Shown piece by piece: positions 14,301 to 26,259 of a DNA stretch of 64,000 nt. Each line of letters opens with the position of its first letter. Within the stretch, counting starts at the first letter, position 1. A program made the position numbers and the translations under genes. The notes beneath the pieces were generated by a model. That model saw nothing but the letters and a program-made list of their open reading frames with translations, searched no databases and was not told where the DNA came from. The DNA is from Cavia porcellus (lineage: Eukaryota > Chordata > Mammalia > Rodentia > Caviidae). The DNA lies in the NCBI RefSeq assembly GCF_034190915.1, contig NW_026947484.1, positions 185,870,982-185,934,981 of the forward strand. Reading direction: 5' to 3'.

Positions 14301-14397
14301 CAATAGGTACTGTAAAATGGGAAGTAACTGTTCAAAAGGAAAGAAAAACTGGGATAGGGAGAAAGAGAAGGGCGAAAGCAAAAAATATATATGTATG

Positions 14398-14400
<3 letters not shown>
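11355..14400 (+). mobile_element. 5'-truncated L1 retrotransposon, ORF2 remnant plus 3' UTR
   Basis: About 3 kb of rodent-type LINE-1 in sense orientation, starting within ORF2 (ATGAAAGCAGTCCTAAGAGG). The reverse-transcriptase motif Q-G-C-P-L-S-P is encoded at 12491-12511 and the catalytic F-x-D-D motif at 12612-12623. These lie in different frames and the latter reads F-S-D-D rather than the usual F-A-D-D. The C-terminal ORF2 part gives an open stretch at about 13344-13655. The element is inactive, with many stops and shifts. Inside it lies an exact 20-bp tandem duplication (13821-13840 and 13841-13860). The 3' UTR is A- and G-rich (AGGGAGAAAGAGAAGG) and runs into an AT/AC microsatellite. 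Confidence 0.88.
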
Positions 14401-14431
<31 letters not shown>

Positions 14432-14432
14432 T
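14387..14432. repeat. (AT)n-(AC)n microsatellite at L1 3' end
   Basis: An ATGTATGT start is followed by an AT run and then ACACACACACACATG. It probably grew from the L1 tail. A further AT-rich, TATATA-like low-complexity zone spans about 14695-14860. Confidence 0.85.
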
Positions 14433-16819
14433 GATAGTTAAGACAGTTATACTACTAATCTCTCTTAGTTCAATGAAAATATTTGTGCTAATATTATTTG
14501 GACCATTAAATGTCTATGTCTTATACTCCAAGTAACTAATTTAAAGATAATAATATGTAATATATTAACCATTGTTACCCTGCTATTTTCCTGTTTTGAA
14601 ATTTTGCTTTATTTTTTCACTTTAAAAGAAAAGAAAAGAATGAGTGAAATAATATACTTAGGACATTAATAAGAATGTATATAAATTTCTATGTAGATGA
14701 ATGTAATAGATATATTATAAATATATCATGTGTATCAATGTACAGTATATGTATATAATATATGTAATAATATATATGAGAAAAATGAAGTATATGTAAT
14801 ATAAAATATAACATATATGTTATATGTGTGTGCATATACATGCATGTGTGTGTATATCAGAGTAGAATTTGCAATAATAAAACACCAAGCCATTTTCTAT
14901 AAAATGCCTCATTTGTAGTCACAGGAATAAAAGAATAAGACTCAAAGTCTCTGAAGATAATTTTAGGATTCAAAGAATATAGAGATAATATTCAAAGAGT
15001 AATTAGGATGACAAAATCAGATAAGATCATAAAATACTGTAAGAATGGAACAATAGGTAGAAGGTTCCAAATGAGAACAAGAGGTTACTCCATGTGAAAC
15101 ACTTATCTAGTGAAGATGTTATTCATTTCAGAGTGGAATACTAAGATCGCCACCAAATGGAAAAGCTCAGACAGAATGACTGACCTCACAAGTCATCTCT
15201 CAATAATATTCCAATATCATCTCAAAACAACCAGATTATATCATTAAATGCAGTGATAATGCAATTTTGGTTTGTGTCACATTTTATAATATCATGCATT
15301 TTCTCAGCCTAGTGACAGGATATACTAACAGAGTCATAGCAGTTAAATATCAATAAATCACCTAAGATCATACATATAAGATAAAAAATAGACACAAGAA
15401 AGACCATGTTTCTAGAATATACACTATATCAGTAGGTATTTAACCACAAACTAATGGAACAAAAACATATTTAAATATGTGACCCAAGTTCTAAATAGAG
15501 ATCCTTTGACAATGGAAAAATTGATTTTGTTTTTTTTATAATTATTGAAAATTCTGATTGCCAAAAGCTATTTTCACTAAAAAAGCAGTATTTTAGAAAG
15601 TCTCAAGGGTGTGTCATTGACATAAGACACACTCAGAACACACCTAAACCTAAAAAAATTAAGGTTTGATTAATATAGCTCCAGAAATATGGAAATTATT
15701 TTTAAATGAACTTTATCACTTTAATCACTAATTTAAAAATAATGAAATTAAACCTAAATACTTCCTCTATGAAAGGTTGTGTGTTAACCAAATGTTACAA
15801 TAAAATTATGATATGTTTAGCCATTTTGTACTAAATACTTTAATGTAGGTCTAGGTAACTAGCCTTTGAAAATTGTAATCTCTTAAAATTCTGTTTGAAT
15901 ATCATTCCTAAGACAAGAGACAAGTTTTAATAACCACTCATATTTGACTTTTTTGTGCATTAATAATACTTGAAGTAAAACTGAACAACATTTTCCAAAT
16001 AGATTCATAAAAGGAGATATTTGTGCAAATGTTTCCGTTTTGAAAATCACCTCGGGCTGAGTCAAATCATGGAAAATTTTAGCTGAAAGGAAAATTCTTC
16101 TTCTCCCTCCTCCATTGCCACAAGGATGTGAAAACAGAATTATATTGGAAGCAGTCTTGTAACATTAGCAATGTTCATTCCTCTAAAAGCCATAATTCGC
16201 AGCTGCTCTGCAGCCATTTTCTTTCAGCAATTATGTGCATTAGAGGAAAGTTTGAGTATATAGAAACTGAAAGGTAATAGAAAATCAAGCCTCATAAAAC
16301 ACCAGTTTACTCAACTAGTCTCTCCTAAAGGAACCTGTGAGAATGCTAACTAGGCTGCTCCATCCAAGGTGTTCCTGGTCCAGAGAAGTTCAAAAAGAGC
16401 ACAAAAACTGCATCTGCTGGGCATTATACCAGGTTTATTGCTGGGATCCCTGGGCAACCCATGACTACGGAGCACCACACTTTTAGGAGGAGGAAATTGG
16501 GAACCATTACCTCTGCTGGGAATTTAATGCAAAAATTGTCTTTTAAATAGACAAACTGCTGCATCAAGTACCTCAAACCAGAGCTTCCTTTCTCTTTTAT
16601 TTTCTTTTATCCATCTGTTTTTCTGAGGTTTGTGGGATATCATGGAAAGCACTTCATGAGAACTTCCTCATGGCATTTCAATCAAATTTCTAATTCCAAC
16701 ATCGAATATGGAGTTTGGCACTTACTAAACATTTGCCTGGGCATGGGGAGAAAGAGAAAAAAAAAAAAAACAGATCTCTAAATCCTTTTTTAAGGCAGAA
16801 ATCTTGATCTGAATTTTGT

Positions 16820-16972
16820 CCCTGCCACATAATTTGGAACTGTGATCCTGAGCAAGTTATTTAAACTCTGGGTCTCAGTTTCCTTACAAATGGAAATGAA
16901 ATAATAGCTACTCATAGGATTATCAGTAGGCAACTATGAGACAATGTGTACACAAATCCCTCAGCATAATCA
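16820..16972 (+). repeat. MIR SINE remnant
   Basis: Contains the MIR-like order GAGCAAGTTATTTAAACTCT, GGTCTCAGTTTCCTTACAAA and ATAGCTACTCATAGGATTAT. It is old and diverged, with no target-site duplication. Confidence 0.65.
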
Positions 16973-17870
16973 TTAATCACTATCAATGCACTATAATGAG
17001 TTGGTAAATCTAAATTCTCCACATTCCTCTAATTTCAGAGTTGTAGTGACAAGACAAATGAAAGACAGATTATATCAAACATGAAGTCTGAGGACCCATT
17101 CTACTTACTGTGTCATGTACCTCAAACAGTAGGACAAGACCAGATACATCCTTGAATTCCCAAAGAGGAATTACAGCCAACATTCATGACATTCAAGATT
17201 TACGCCTGGACACACATCTTCAAAATAAAGCTTGTGACCATTTTTAAACAGGAAGTCTAGAAGAACTTAGAAGTATTGTCAGAAACATAAATTCTATTTG
17301 TAGAATTTATAGACCCATAGTAACCCTTCAAGCAAGTGGCATAAATCTTAAAATCCAAAAGGAAGACACTACACACACATAGTGAACTTTTGGCACTTTT
17401 CATTACCAGACTAATAAATCAACCAATAAGCTCTCTGTGTATTGTAGACCATGGGCAATACAAAGAATACTGAATGGACCCTGTCCTCAGAAAATATATA
17501 ATCAAGTTAAGATAAAATAGTGCCTTGAAACTAGGAAAAGAAGTCTATTCCTTCTTGAGTATCTACAAGTATGTCAATGGCTCTGATTGCCCTAGTAAAA
17601 GGCACCTCCCTTATTTGACTTGAAATCACATCACCATCTTTTCCTTTCCTTTCTACCTGTAGGTACCTGGTTTGTCATTTCTTAATTAATACATATTTGC
17701 AGTACATTCATTTATCAGTCCTCTTGCAGAGATGACACATGTGCTTAACACACCCACATGCATCATATACATAATTTGACTTTGCTAATTTCTTTACTCC
17801 ATAAAAGTAGAGACATTGTCTCTATTATTCATAAGGATTCACAGATTATATAGACAGATATGCAGAATTA

Positions 17871-18019
17871 TTGGGTGTGGTGGCACACTCCTATAATCTC
17901 AGCACTTGGCAGGCTGAGACAAGAGGATCATTGCAAGTTTGAGACCAGCCTACATTACAAAGTTAGTTCAAGTCCAACCTGAACTGCACTGCAAGACCCT
18001 GTCTCAAAAAAGAAATATA
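17871..18019 (+). mobile_element. B1 SINE
   Basis: 7SL-derived head TTGGGTGTGGTGGCACACTC and AATCTCAGCACTTGG, then GAGACCAGCC, a B1-type internal duplication (GTTCAAGTCCAACCTGAACT) and AAGACCCTGTCTCAAAAAAG. Confidence 0.9.
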
Positions 18020-18131
18020 GAATTAATAGATACTTTGTTCTTGAACCTATTACCTGACTGAGGGATCATAACCAAGGTAGAATGTATAACTGAATCAGAA
18101 ATATCCTTGAAATATTTCTTCAAAGGTCAGA

Positions 18132-18248
18132 AGGTCAGGGATATATCTCAGCAGCACAGTGCCTGCCTGGAAAGTGTAAGGTTGTGGGTTCGATTCCCTG
18201 TACCAAAAAAAAAAAAAAAAGAAAGAAAAGAAAAGAAAGAAAGAAAAG
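18132..18248 (+). mobile_element. tRNA-type SINE with A-rich/GAAA tail
   Basis: Contains GGTCAGGGATATATCTCAGC and GTGGGTTCGATTCCCTGTAC, then poly(A) passing into a GAAA-repeat tail, a common form of microsatellite growth at SINE ends. Confidence 0.82.
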
Positions 18249-18639
18249 ACCTTTTCATCAAGAATTCACTGTTTCTCTTTCTATAGGTTCTTGCTTCAAT
18301 TAGTAGAATCCAAAAATAATACTAACGAGGCATTGCAATAGATATCAGAGACACATATTTCCTCAAGAAATGCACATAAACTACTAATTATAGTACATTG
18401 CAAGTGCTACAGTAATAAAAATATATAAAAGGGAGGATGGTTAACTTTCTTGGGAGGATCAGAAAAGATGACAGTACCTGAGGGGTTTTAAAGGAAGAGT
18501 AGTTTTCAACCAGAGACCAAATGAAAATAGGAATTCCAGGCAGCATTTAACATCATGTGCAAGTGACAAAAGGTAAGACTGGGTCAGATGACATGAATGC
18601 TAGACTTAGCAATACAAGGGTCTGGGTCTTGGAATTTTT

Positions 18640-19075
18640 ACCGCTACTTGGTTACATAGTCCTACAATAGTACCACATAGCAAACAATCACAAAATATCA
18701 ATGACACAAAACAAAAAGTATTTATGTAGCTTACAACATTGCTGGTTCAGGTGAACTTGTCAAGTCTCACTACACATTTGGGAGTCAGCTGGCTTTTGGG
18801 CGATACACAGTAGCTTCAGTAATCTCTGCATATCACAGTCTCCAACAGGCTGATCCCGTCATATCCTTCCCATGGTGATAGGAAAGGGCTATAGCACAAC
18901 AAAAAGGGGTAAACATTTTTCCAGTTCAATTTTGGCATCATGCCTGATAACATCCAGTGACCAAAGCAAGTTACTTGGCTGGGACCAGCACTAGAGAGAT
19001 GGCACTCAAAGTGACAGACAAATGGTATGAATCAAAAGAGAGGGGAAGATAGAATCCATTGATATAAGTAACCTA
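18640..19075. repeat. Ancient LTR-like or DNA-transposon remnant, family uncertain
   Basis: The order of blocks (AACAATCACAAAATATCAATG, CAGCTGGCTTTTGGGCGATA, AGTGACCAAAGCAAGTTACT, GAAGATAGAATCCA) resembles a widespread mammalian repeat, but I cannot assign it to a named family. Confidence 0.35.
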
Positions 19076-19383
19076 CTGTGCCCACTTAATGTTTTTAGAA
19101 TTTGGTTTCCATATATATTTTCAGGGGAAAACAATTGTTCTCCCCTGACATCCTAGGGTTGCTGGGAAGAAATGTATGGAGTGTGTTGAAAATAAATAGG
19201 CATTTGAGATGTCATGGAAATCTAAAAGACAGACCTTACTGTCTGTGACTTGCATACAACCTAGTCACGTAGTTAAATTTAAACTCTTGTTTCAGGTACT
19301 TAAGACAGGCCAGTACATCTTTCAGATTCTAATACCAAACTCCACTGAAAAAAAAACAAAGATAAGTTCAAGAGCACTGTGAC

Positions 19384-19503
19384 AGCCAGCTGTGGTGGCA
19401 AACACCTGTAGTTCCAGAACTCTGGAAGGTCGAGGCAGGAATATCAACACTTCAAACACAGCTTGGACGACATACTAATTCAGGAAGACCCTATGTCAGT
19501 TTT
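19384..19503 (+). mobile_element. B1 SINE (diverged)
   Basis: GCCAGCTGTGGTGGCAAACA, AGTTCCAGAACTCTGG and AAGACCCTATGTCAG identify a B1 in sense orientation. It is the left arm of a close inverted pair with 19522-19682. Confidence 0.8.
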
Positions 19504-19521
19504 GCTTTTGGGGTTGCATGT

Positions 19522-19682
19522 TTGTTTGTTTGTGTTTTGTCTTTTTGAGACAGGGTCTCGCTGTCTAGTTCAGGATGGCCTTGAGCTCACTTTGTAGCCC
19601 AGGCTGGTCTCAGACTTGCAATGATTCTCCTGCCTCAGCCCCTAGAGTGCTGGGATTAAAAGCATGCACCACCATGCCTGGT
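19522..19682 (-). mobile_element. B1 SINE (antisense)
   Basis: The + strand reads TTTTTGAGACAGGGTCTCGC through AGGCTGGTCTCAGACTTGCA to GCATGCACCACCATGCCTGG, the complement of a well-preserved B1. It starts about 20 bp after the sense B1. Confidence 0.9.
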
Positions 19683-19712
19683 TCCCTATTTCAACTTTAA
19701 AAAGAAAATTTT

Positions 19713-19780
19713 CAATGGATGGAGATATAGCTCAGTTCAATCGCTACCACAAAACAAGTAAACAAATAAACAATGGCTAC
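19713..19780 (+). mobile_element. Internally deleted tRNA-type SINE
   Basis: GGATGGAGATATAGCTCAGT is joined directly to TTCAATCGCTACCACAAAAC. The head and B-box regions are present but about 30 bp of the middle is missing. Confidence 0.5.
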
Positions 19781-20049
19781 TGTGGAGACAGAGAGTAAAA
19801 AGATAATATTAATACTGGTTTATCACAAAACTTCTGTTCCAGGTATACAATGAGAATAAACTCAAATAGCATTTCTGCCAGGGGTTAAATGCATATGTTT
19901 CCAGCAATTTTTCATGAAAAGAAGCTACATAAATTTTCCATAACTCCCATTTCAAATATTACCCAGGTATTAAAGGTAGATGATGTTTAATTTTTATTGT
20001 TTAAACATCTATGTAGTCACACTGTACTTTTATTTCTGAGACTTATGAG

Positions 20050-20145
20050 TTAGGCTCTGGTCCCAATCTTATCATAATCTTTGGCCATGGACAAATCACT
20101 CAAACTTAGTTGACTCTGATTTTATCTATAAATTAAGGATTTTTA
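20050..20145 (+). repeat. MIR SINE fragment
   Basis: GGACAAATCACTCAAACTTA followed by TGACTCTGATTTTATCTATA matches the MIR core order. It is diverged. Confidence 0.45.
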
Positions 20146-20319
20146 ATTAAATTGCAGCATCATGTCAGTTCTAACATTCTATAATTTGAGGAAGAAATGG
20201 ACTATTTGCAAATAAGCCAGTAAGATTATCTCAAAATTATTACCACGAGTGGAAAAAAAGAGTTAGTTTAAAATTTAACAACTATGCAAACTTGTAAAAC
20301 TCAATTTTTGTTTACTTAT

Positions 20320-21955
20320 TTTGACAAATAAATATACATTTATCTCTTTAAGATATCCAACATGCCATTTTGATGTATTGTGTATATATTGTGAATTTAT
20401 TACTACAGTTTTCAAATTCTAATCCTCATTTAGTTATTTTTTGGGATAGTCAGAACATTTAAGAGCTATACTCTTTGCAAATTGCACACTTTTCATAAAC
20501 ATAATGTGGTATTATCAACTACAGTCACCATCTGTGCATTAAACTACCAGAATCTTTTCACATTATAAGTGAAAATTCAGCTCCTTTGACCAGAATAACC
20601 CCATCCTCTCCTACTCAGTCTCTGGAAACTGCCATTCTGCAAGTTCTTTTATTTTTTCAAATTCCACATAAAAGTGAAATCATATGGTGTCCTTCTGTGT
20701 TTAGGCTATTTCATTTATTTCCATATTGCCACAAATAATAGGATTTCCTTCCTTCATAAGCCTGGGAGTATTACCTTGTCTTTATCCATCCATCCATCCA
20801 TCCATCAATAGAAATTTAAGTTCCTTCCATCTCCTGGTTATTGTGAATAATGCTGCAACAAACAGAGCAGTGCAGATACTTGTTCAGATTACTGATCTCA
20901 TTTCCTGTACTTATGTTCCCAGAAGTGAAATTGCTGAACCATGTGATAGTTCTGTTTTTAGTTTCTTAAGGAAACTTTATACTGCTTTTCATAATGGGAG
21001 TACTAATTTCCAGTCCTACCAACAGTGTATGTAAGTTCCTGTATCTTTACATTCTCACCAACTCTTATCATTTGACTTTTTGATAATAGCCATTGGAAGA
21101 GGTAAGAGATAATATCTCGTTGTGGGTTTGATTTGAATTTCCTGATGAGTAGTGATTTTTGAATACTTTCTTCATTTATAATATTAACCACTATATGTGT
21201 CTTAGAAGAATGTATATTTAATTACTTTGCCTATTTTTAATTGGGTTATTTAATTTCTTGCTGTAGAATTCATAAATTTTTTCCATATTTAGAATTAATC
21301 CCTATCAAACCAATGATTTTACAAGTATTTTCTCCTGTTTCATACATTGCCCTTTCATTTTATTTGTTGCTCATATTTGTTCAGAAAGTCTTTAGTTTGA
21401 TTCAGTCCCATTTTATTTATTGTTATTTTTGTTTTTGTGGCCTATACTTTTCGAGTTGTATTCATGAAGTCATTGCCAAGATTGATGTCAAGAAACATTT
21501 CCTCCTTGTTTTCTTCTGAGATTTTTATTGCTTCAGGTCACATGTTTAAGTCTATAATCATTTCCTAGCTGATTAGTGTACATGGTATAAGACAAGGATC
21601 CAATTTTATCCATTCTTTTGCATGTGAATATCCACATTCCCTAATCCCTTTTATTGAAGAGATTCTTTTTTCTCTATTGTGTCTGTTGGCACCTTTGTAG
21701 AAAACTAGATGATTATATATACATGAATTTATTTATAAGTTCTCAATTATGTTCTAGTGGTATATGAGTCTGCTTTTAATACCATTAATATTTTGCTTTG
21801 GGTACTATAGCTTTGAATTATGTTTTGAAAGCAGGTGGTCTGATGCCTTTAACTTTACTCTTCTTTTTTGAGATCACTTTGGCTATTATTACTCTTTGGG
21901 ATCCAAAATCAAAATATTTTGTTTTGTTTAATGAATTCCAATGCAACAGATATTT
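20320..21955 (-). mobile_element. L1 3' region (ORF2 end and 3' UTR), antisense, ancient
   Basis: A continuous antisense L1M-type segment. The + strand shows ATTGTGAATAATGCTGCAAC, CCCAGAAGTGAAATTGCTGA, TTTTTGATAATAGCCATTGG and CTTTTGCATGTGAATATCCA in the canonical reverse order. A (CCAT)n stretch sits at about 20787-20805. Open frames inside it are chance readings of the complement. Confidence 0.85.
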
Positions 21956-22000
21956 TTAAAATAATCAAGTAATTACTTCTCACAATTACTTTTACTGTGT

Positions 22001-22079
22001 TTGGTGCTGAGGATTAAGCCTAGAGCCTAACACACGCTATGCATGTGTTCCACCACTGAGCTGTATACACTCAGTCCCA
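22001..22079 (-). mobile_element. ID/dID-type SINE (antisense)
   Basis: The + strand reads TTGGTGCTGAGGATTAAGCC and TCCACCACTGAGCTGTATAC, the complement of an ID-related tRNA SINE, distinct from the TTTAGCTCAGTGGCATAAG family. Confidence 0.65.
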
Positions 22080-23540
22080 CCACTACATCTTTAAGGCAAT
22101 GAAATATATTTAACTTGTGTAATTGTATAAATTAGCTAATAATATGAATTTGTAGTCTGCACATCAACTTCCCTTTTTCCTTCTGTAACCTATATTCTTT
22201 CACTCAACATTTCATAAGCATATCTACTCTCACTACCTAATAAACCAGAGAGATAGAAGATGATGAAGCTGATATGAGCATCTAGTATTACCTAGAAAGT
22301 TTCTGGACATGAATTATAAACGTGCAATTTCTGCTCCCAGTGCACATGCTGTGAGTAATCCTCAAGTTAGTGAAAACAGAGCTGACATGCAGGTGAGGTT
22401 CCAAACAGCACAAGAGTACCAGGTTAGATGTGTATATGACATAGCTCCACTTAGGTGTCTAATCTTAACCAGGTTTCTTACTCTCACTGATCCTCATTTT
22501 TCTCAGCTGAACATTATGAATGAATCATTGCATTTTTTTATTGCTGCATGACAGTTTTCCCAAATTTACAGAAGACAGTGAAGGAAAAAGCTTTCAGACT
22601 CCGCTGACTGCTGCCCTGTGATGCTTGGCTCACACAGTAAAATGCCGCTTTAGTTGTGCTGCTCTAGTGATTCAATGAACAGAGGCAAATGTACTGAAAA
22701 AAAGCAAGATAAGCAAACACCAGCTTGGCCATAAACTGTGAGGTGGTCTCAAGTGTAAAACCGGTAGGAATGATACAAGCAGACTGTCCTGTGGGATACT
22801 GAATACACTTAGCCAGCATAGATTCCTGAATCTTCGAGCATCCCTCCATGATAATTACTCAATCACTAATTTCCTGAGCACTTCAGAGCAAACGCATATT
22901 GACTCATTCAATCATGGCAAATGAAATAATGAGGTACAAACAAGTCAACCCCAGGGACTCCTTAAGAGAAAAATTAAGCAAGGGGAAAGGATTTCTCTTC
23001 CTATTGCTGTTTGACAGTTTGTCTTTCTGTCTTACATATTGTCTGAGTAGCCTCACTTAAAGGCTGGTCTCTTAAGAGCCATAACTGGGAGATTGCTGAC
23101 CTTTAATCTAAATGCCCAACTGGTGAATTTGTACCCAATCCACCTTGAATGAAAGCCAAATTGGACATGCTTTGATATTTAATTCTCCTGAGTTATATAA
23201 TGAAATAAAAGCTGGCATTTTTTAAAGTCTTATGTTGTGAGGATTTGGGTAAAATTGTGCCAACAGGCTTACATCACTGGACCAGAGCAGATTAATAGCT
23301 GATTTAATTCATTTCCATTTAATCAACCCAGAATTGCTGACTCTGGGCTCAGCGGGAACTTCCCACCTGTTCATTCTGCCACCTCCAGTATACTGCTGGT
23401 GATGGTCAGTGACTGAAGTTAGAAGTTTGAGTTCTACAGGCCAAAGGTCATTTTTCACCTTGACAGTTGGCTGTGAAACAAGTGAACTATCAGTGTAAAG
23501 TTAGGGTTATTCTGACACCACGAGGTGAAGAAATCCTCCA

Positions 23541-23697
23541 GGCTGGGTGCCACGGTACATGCCTATAATCACAGTACTTGGCTGGGGTCAAGGCTGAAGT
23601 AGGAGGATCACTGCCAATTTTAGGCTGACCTTGGCTACATAGTGAGTTTATGGCCAAGCTGAAGCACATAGTGAGACTCTACCTCAAAAAGCCAATA
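23541..23697 (+). mobile_element. B1 SINE with purine-repeat tail
   Basis: GGCTGGGTGCCACGGTACAT, AATCACAGTACTTGG and GTGAGACTCTACCTCAAAAA. The A-rich tail passes through AATAAATAAATAGATAG into the long purine tract that follows. Confidence 0.85.
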
Positions 23698-23712
23698 AAT
23701 AAATAAATAGAT

Positions 23713-23959
23713 AGAGGGGGGAAGGGGAGGGGAGGGGAAGGGAGGGAAAGGGAGGGGAGGGGAGGGGAGGGGAGGGGAGAGGAGAGGAGAGGAGAGGAGA
23801 GGAGAGGAGAGGAGAGGAGAGGAGAGGAGAGGGGAGGGGAGGGGAGGGGAGGGGAGGGGAGGGGAGGGGAAGAGAGGAGAAGAGAGGAGAAGAGAAGAGA
23901 AGAGAAGAGAAGAGAAGAGAAGAGAAGAGAAGAGAAGAGAAGAGAAGAGAAGAGAAAAA
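23713..23959. repeat. 247-nt uninterrupted purine tract (GGGGA/GGAGA/AGAAG)n
   Basis: Every base is A or G. The unit changes in blocks: GGGGA, then GGAGA, then GGGGA again, then AGAGA/AGAAG. The GGGGA blocks have four or more adjacent G4 runs. The C- and T-rich complement gives long Ser/Leu/Pro open frames, which are not genes. Confidence 0.97.
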
Positions 23960-24204
23960 TTGTCCACTTTTCCCCCATTATAGGTTTTAGAGCTGGGATT
24001 GCAGCCCCAGCTGACCTGGTGCAAGTCTCAATTTTGTCCCTTACAGTGGGATCATAGCATGAGAGTGACTACAGTCCTACAGTAACTTATTATGGTCATA
24101 ATCACCTTTGAAAACAGCATGCAAGAAAATATCCTACATGATAGTTCCAGACTCAGCTCATTAGTGTGTACAGCACCCGACCCCAACAGCATGGGCTGAG
24201 GATC

Positions 24205-24355
24205 CTGAGGAAAGTAATTTCATTTCTCTAAATTTCAACTCCTCTATTTGTGAATTGGAGATATTAACAGAAACTACCTGTTGGGGACATAGCAAGGTTG
24301 AAATGAGATGACAAATGTGGAGGGCCAAGCACATAATCAGCGTAATAAATGAGGA
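24205..24355 (+). repeat. MIR SINE remnant
   Basis: TTCATTTCTCTAAATTTCAA, TTGTGAATTGGAGATATTAA and GGTTGAAATGAGATGACAAA follow MIR order. Confidence 0.6.
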
Positions 24356-24571
24356 CTCTTAGTGTTAACAGATTGTTAGAGGGTAATTTTGTTTCCACAG
24401 GGGGTCATTGGCTACATGTGTAATGAGTGAACTCTTTCCATTAGCCAGTTTGCAGGTTATGTGAGTCTTACTCACAGAAGTTAAGGGAGTAGTTGGTAAG
24501 GCCAACAACCTTTGAACTGGGTGCTCCAGAACATCAACAGGACAGAACCACAAGCTGCCCATCTCTGACAT

Positions 24572-24750
24572 TTACTGGCTCTATAAGCTCAGCCAAGTTG
24601 TTTAACAGCTTTGTGCCTCAGGATTTTCATTTATAAAATAGGTTAATAACTGGATAAGTTTCATAGGATTGATGAAAAGATTCTAAAAATTTATGTATGA
24701 AGTACATAGCACATGGTGAGCTACATTGTTATCATCATACTATCAAATAA
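24572..24750 (+). repeat. MIR SINE
   Basis: Core matches in order: CCAAGTTGTTTAACAGCTTT, GTGCCTCAGGATTTTCATTT, AAAATAGGTTAATAACTGG, AAGTACATAGCACATGG. A recognisable full-length ancient copy. Confidence 0.75.
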
Positions 24751-24984
24751 ATTACTATTTTTCTATGCTTCTTTGAGAAGAAAAAGAGTAGTGCTGGCAG
24801 TAATGATGGTAAAATATTAACCTGACAGGTAAGGAAAACTTGGATTTAGTGTCTCAGGATTATTTAACATAGTACAAGATTTTTTTTCCAATTTGTGAAA
24901 CTTAACATAGAATTTTATATATTTATTATATATATGAATCTTACATATACCTTCACTGTGAAATAGATAGATACAGATAATTAA

Positions 24985-25870
24985 CATATGAATTTCCTCA
25001 AATAGTTACCTTTCTGTGGTGGGAACACAATATTCACTCTGTATTCTTCAAAAACTATTAGCTATAGTTAATATGCTGTGTATTAAATGTCTTTAACTTA
25101 TTCCTACTATCTAACTGTGATTCTGTATTCTTTCATGAGACCACATTCCAGTTTACCCAGCTTCTCATAAATACCATTCTGCTCTTTATTTCTCCCTGTT
25201 CCTTCCCTTTATATGATGCCCTCTGAGTTCATCCATGTTCCTGCAAGTTACAGGATTTCCTTTTGTGGCCAGATACTATATTTAACTGTATATCACAACT
25301 TCTTCATCCACTTATCCACCGCTTATTACACATCTTGGTTACTGTGAATACTGCTGGAATTGACTTGGGCCAACATTTTCCTCAAGTTTCTGATTCTATT
25401 TCCTTTGGATATGTACCCAGAAGTGGGATTGCTGAATCATATGTTAGCTCTGTTTTTAATTTTTGAGGACCTTCCTACAACTTTCCATATTAATTTATAT
25501 TTTCGACAAAGTGTGCAAGATCCCATTTTTCCTGTTCTCCTCAACACAATATTTTTGCTAATATTCTAACTGGAATAAGGGATAGTGCATTGCAATTTTG
25601 ATTTGTATTTACCTGATGATTAGTGATACTGACCATTTTTTCAGTCTAATGGTATTTTTCTCTGTTTAGAAATATCTAACCAGGTATTTTTCACAATTTT
25701 TGTTCATTGGTATTACATCGAGTTACTTCTATATGTTAGACATTAACCATTTAGCAAATGTTTGCAAATATTTTCTTCCATTTTATAGGTTTTTTTTCAC
25801 ACTTTTTTTCTGCACAGAAGTTTTGTTGTTTTTTTTAATTCAATATAATCCTACATGTCTATTCTTAGGT
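24985..25870 (-). mobile_element. L1 3' region, antisense, ancient
   Basis: A second antisense L1M fragment covering much of the same L1 segment as 20320-21955: TGAGTTCATCCATGTTCCTG, ATATGTACCCAGAAGTGGGA, ATTTACCTGATGATTAGTGA and AATGTTTGCAAATATTTTCT. It is an independent, diverged insertion. Confidence 0.82.
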
Positions 25871-25873
25871 TTT

Positions 25874-25943
25874 TTGCCTGGCAGGCACAAGATTGTGAGT
25901 TCAATCTCTGGTACAAAAAACAAAACAACAACAAAAAAAAACC
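25874..25943 (+). mobile_element. 5'-truncated tRNA-type SINE
   Basis: Only the right half remains: GCCTGGCAGGCACAAGATTG, TGAGTTCAATCTCTGGTAC, then an A-rich tail with AAC repeats. It interrupts or abuts the L1 fragment. Confidence 0.7.
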
Positions 25944-26259
25944 CAATGACTCATGCAAGTCTGTTCCATGAATCTGTGCTGGGAAGGCCCAAAGGTTAGT
26001 AGTGGTAGAAGCTAGAAAGTCTCTGCCAGTGGGGTGAAGGATCTGTCCCAGTAGGTTGAGGGTTCCACACTAGAGCCAAGAAGCAACACACAAAATAAGG
26101 ACTAGGGCTCCCCCAAAAAGCATCACAGGCATCCTCAGTGGCAAGGAAGTTTTGATGCCTCTGACAATGAGAACAGCCAAGTACACATCAGGGAAGTCAA
26201 CATGATGAGCTCCTCCAACAGAACCAACAGCTCCAAACAACAATAATTATAGGAGAACC

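Noticed and set aside
23635..24024. Ser/Leu/Pro-rich open frames on the minus strand
   Set aside because: They are readings of the complement of the purine microsatellite.
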